Shown here piece by piece: positions 61,809 through 64,000 of a stretch of DNA of 64,000 bases (position 1 is its first letter; every line of letters starts with the position of its first letter). The notes beneath the pieces were generated by a model, which was not told the origin of the DNA, ran no database searches, and saw nothing but the letters and a program-made list of their open reading frames with translations. The stretch comes from Notospermus geniculatus. Its lineage: Eukaryota > Nemertea > Pilidiophora > Heteronemertea > Lineidae. The stretch lies in the NCBI GenBank assembly GCA_002633025.1, contig NMRB01001667.1, forward strand, positions 41,590-105,589, in the 5' to 3' direction. The translations under genes were made by a program, and so were the position numbers.

Positions 61809-61872
61809 CTGTAAGAGAGAAGGAATGAGATATGAGGGAATATTGTGAAGATGAGGGAAGACTTTTTGGCAT

Positions 61873-61935
61873 GTTTGGTTCAATCGGCATGAATGGAAAA
61901 TCCCTGAAGGCTGAGCTGTCACTTACTGCAAGAGA
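61873..61935 (-). repeat. Decayed tandem copy of the acceptor and start of the Ig1 exon
   Basis: TTTGGTTCAATCGGCATGAA, TCCCTGAAGGCTGAGCTGTC, ACTTACTGCAAGAGAAA is a diverged copy of 61762-61822. On the minus strand it translates as a weakened version of the exon start (SSAFRDFPF against TPAFSEFSF). Probably non-functional. Confidence 0.7.
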
Positions 61936-62453
61936 AACGAGAGCAATGTCGATGGGGAGCCCATCGCATATCTCCCCGCTTTCGACAGGAAGTAATGGTG
62001 ACATGGTTATTTTTCCTGTGTCTTTCATATATTGACCCCTGGTGGGAAGAGGCTGAGTTTGATCGAAATACATTGGGGGTTGGGCACATTAGCAGTCGAG
62101 TACGGTACCTAAACATTCCAAATTCCATATACACCACCACTCACAATTTTGTCATCTCATCACAAACAGTTTACAAATAATGCCCATAGACGTGTTTTTC
62201 ACATGTTTCTTGTGGTTTTAAGGAATGTTCGTCCCCTTGTGACCTTGAAAGTAGGTCAACGTCAAAACCTGTCCGATATATTGTGAAGATGTTACAAATG
62301 AACCTTCACACAAAATTTTGTCACNAATCAACCATGTAAATAAACAAACCGTAATGTTTACAATTCGAACTAGACGAGCACCTTTAATTTCTTCAATTCA
62401 ATTTTCTGAAGAACATTTTCTTTTCGCATTACAAATCTTAATCAAAGAAACAG

Positions 62454-62617
62454 AAGTGAAGGAAGAATCTGATGTCACCAATCTTGGCAACCAGACATCG
62501 AGTTCCAGTCCATCTGTGGACTCCGCGGAGACAAGCAACCCTTGCGAACCCTCTACAAACGAATCGACCGTCACGGAATCCGTCTCCAATGACCGGAACC
62601 TGCTCGCTGATTGCAAC
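62454..62617 (+). CDS. Unknown acidic Ser/Thr-rich protein, exon a (start uncertain)
   Basis: Open frame EVKEESDVTNLGNQTSSSSP, then SAETSNPCEPSTNESTVTES and NRDNLLA-like acidic and Ser/Thr-rich sequence, ending ADCN|GTAAGT in phase 0. The left end is uncertain. It may begin after the acceptor AAACAG at 62453, or further left, where the frame stays open to an ATG near 62353. No family was recognised. The frame continues in phase into the next two exons, which supports a real gene. Confidence 0.5.
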
Positions 62618-62837
62618 GTAAGTTCTCGCCGACTCTTTACTGTCCTGGGGCGGCAGCAGTGATGTTAGACTGGTCCGCTGTCGTAGTCCCCCCTGTCGTA
62701 GTTCGCTTCACTAGTAGTGGAGGAACGGAGCGGTACGACAGGGGACCAGTCAACAGTGATGTGAGCTTGTCAGTTGCTAGCGCCACCTGTGATGAAGTGA
62801 CCGCACTGCCTAAATAGGGTCTCTTTAAAGGGGTTAA

Positions 62838-63206
62838 CGGGTCGACATTGCGTCTAGAAGCAACTCACGGCAACTAGCTTTCCGGCGATGGAAGCAACTC
62901 GGAGTGACTGATCAGTTGCCGATTTTGTCGATCTGAGCGCACTTGCGTCTCCGGCGAGAAACTGCCGGATCCGCTATTTGCCGCGCGAGTTGTGCATGTT
63001 CTAATTTTCGGCGACAAGTTGTTGGAACGGACCGCTCGGGGCATGAAAGACGCGCTGTCGACATTGTGCTGTTCGAGGTAACATACTGCCAGTTGCCGGT
63101 TGCGCTGAATTCCTCTCAATCGCTGACATGTCGACCTGCGCGTTGTGGTTTTTTTGATCTGCGACGGATCCGTCGAGTTGCTTCAAGACGCAATGCGGTC
63201 GACCTG
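62838..63206. mobile_element. GGTCGACATTGCGTCTAGAAGC MITE in an intron of the unknown gene
   Basis: CGGGTCGACATTGCGTCTAG at the left and the complement of AGACGCAATGCGGTCGACC at the right. GC-rich interior with several short self-complements (GTTGCC, GGCGACAAG). It fills most of the 657-base intron between exons a and b. Confidence 0.82.
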
Positions 63207-63274
63207 TAAGCCGCTCAATCCCACAGCTTTTATTTTTGTTCTGTACACCTGGCGCATTGAATTCTACGTTTTAG

Positions 63275-63667
63275 GCCGAGGTCGAGAAATCCGTGGAGCA
63301 AGTGGCCGGCTCGAGCTGCCCTCTAACGGACGAGATTAACAACGATGCCACGCCCAATGAGAGTTCCCCCAATGACGCCAACGAACTGGCCGAGAAGGGG
63401 AATGCCGCCTGGACTCAAGATGATGAAATCCTGCAGGGGAAGCCCTCAACTTCCAGTGTCTCACTCGAGAATGCCATCCCCTGTGTACAGGAAAAGGCCA
63501 CGTCAGCAAGCAACATTGCTGACGCGGGCACATCCAACTACATGTCGGAAACGCCAGAGAAATCACCAACTTCCCGTACACAGATCGACAGCTCACGTGA
63601 CCCCGTGAAGGAACTTCCGATGACGTCAGAGAAATCAAAATCTGTTCCCGTTGTTCAAGGCAAAGAG
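63275..63667 (+). CDS. Unknown acidic Ser/Thr-rich protein, exon b
   Basis: 393 bases (131 codons), phase 0 to phase 0, between acceptor CTACGTTTTAG and donor GAG|GTAGGC. It encodes AEVEKSVEQVAGSSCPLTDE, then TPNESSPNDANELAEKGNAA, KPSTSSVSLENAIP, SETPEKSPTSRTQIDSSRDP and SKSVPVVQGKE. The low-complexity composition (Ser, Glu, Pro, Asn, Thr) with several SP/TP sites suggests a disordered, phosphorylated protein. Codon use and higher GC differ from the AT-rich surroundings. No domain was recognised. Confidence 0.6.
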
Positions 63668-63777
63668 GTAGGCCTACTATACGGAAGTTTTTTTACAACC
63701 GGCCAAAATGGGCCGCAATAATTTACTATCAAGAACCGTAAGCATTCTCAGTGACGTCATCTCATTTGTATTTTCAG

Positions 63778-64000
63778 TCCAGTTTGGCAGTACGCGCGGA
63801 TTTGTCGTGGCATTCAGTCAGAAACAAAAAGGAACCAAAAAAAATGAAACCGATGGAAAGCAGACGTAACAAAATGGAACAAAAAACAAGCGGGTGGAAC
63901 GAAAAGTCGAACTCCCGCATCGAAACGAAGAGAAAGAAACAGCCGATGAAACGTAAAGATGCGCAGAAACCGAATGCGCAAGGAAAAATCGCGGGAAATT
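63778..64000 (+). CDS. Unknown protein, exon c (basic segment, runs off the window)
   Basis: Starts after the acceptor TTGTATTTTCAG, phase 0, only 110 bases after exon b, and stays open to the window end. It encodes SSLAVRADLSWHSVRNKKEP, then KKMKPMESRRNKMEQKTSGW, and clusters such as ETKRKKQPMKRKDAQKP. The strong Lys/Arg content includes several possible nuclear localisation signals. An acidic front half followed by a basic half suggests a chromatin or RNA-associated protein, but this is inference only. Confidence 0.55.

Noticed and set aside
1-64000. Retrotransposon or transposase genes, bacterial operons, viral insertions
   Set aside because: No reverse transcriptase, integrase, transposase or viral motif was seen in any frame. 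All mobile elements here are short and non-autonomous.

Overview
The window is a gene-poor, repeat-rich stretch of a metazoan nuclear genome. It has GT-AG introns of up to 11.6 kb, many tRNA-derived SINEs, many small inverted-repeat (MITE-like) elements and minisatellites. Coding content points to a bilaterian. The repeat load and frequent AGGCCTA words fit a marine invertebrate, perhaps an echinoderm or a relative, but that is a guess. No bacterial or viral gene was seen.

The main content is one gene on the minus strand from about 61.8 kb down to 2.4 kb: a neogenin/DCC-family netrin/RGM receptor. I rebuilt 20 exon positions plus a second copy of two of them. Every reading phase matches across introns. 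In transcript order they encode four Ig domains (61.8-54.9 kb), six fibronectin type III (FN3) domains (48.7-17.2 kb), the transmembrane segment (15.2-15.3 kb) and a cytoplasmic tail with the P1-like motif (PPDLWIHHE) and the P2-like region (HPLKSF). One FN3-1 copy gives 3,921 coding bases, or 1,307 codons. The signal-peptide exon and the last exon (P3 region) are not recognised and probably lie outside the window.

The most notable feature is inside this gene. A segment of about 4.3 kb carrying the two exons of FN3-1 occurs twice, at about 32.8-37.15 kb and 46.0-50.3 kb. The exon pair is phase 1 to phase 1 and exactly 360 bases, so using both copies would add a seventh FN3 domain in frame, and using either would give the same domain. 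The copies differ at 14 of 360 exon bases, all silent, while the introns differ by transposon insertions and tandem-repeat number. This is either a real exon duplication under constraint or two haplotypes placed in tandem by the assembly.

Between the two copies, on the plus strand, lies a nested LicD/fukutin-like gene (43.0-44.1 kb). It is a predicted type II membrane protein split by one 164-base intron. At the right edge (62.45-64.0 kb) a second plus-strand gene begins: an acidic Ser/Thr/Glu-rich segment followed by a very basic one, of unknown identity.

The rest is intron and intergenic repeat: two tRNA-derived SINE families, a hAT-like MITE family with 5-base target duplications, TA-target (mariner/Tigger-like) MITEs, a TTAA-flanked family with a conserved internal hairpin, several foldback families, and about a dozen minisatellites. 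Nested insertions allow a partial relative dating of these families.
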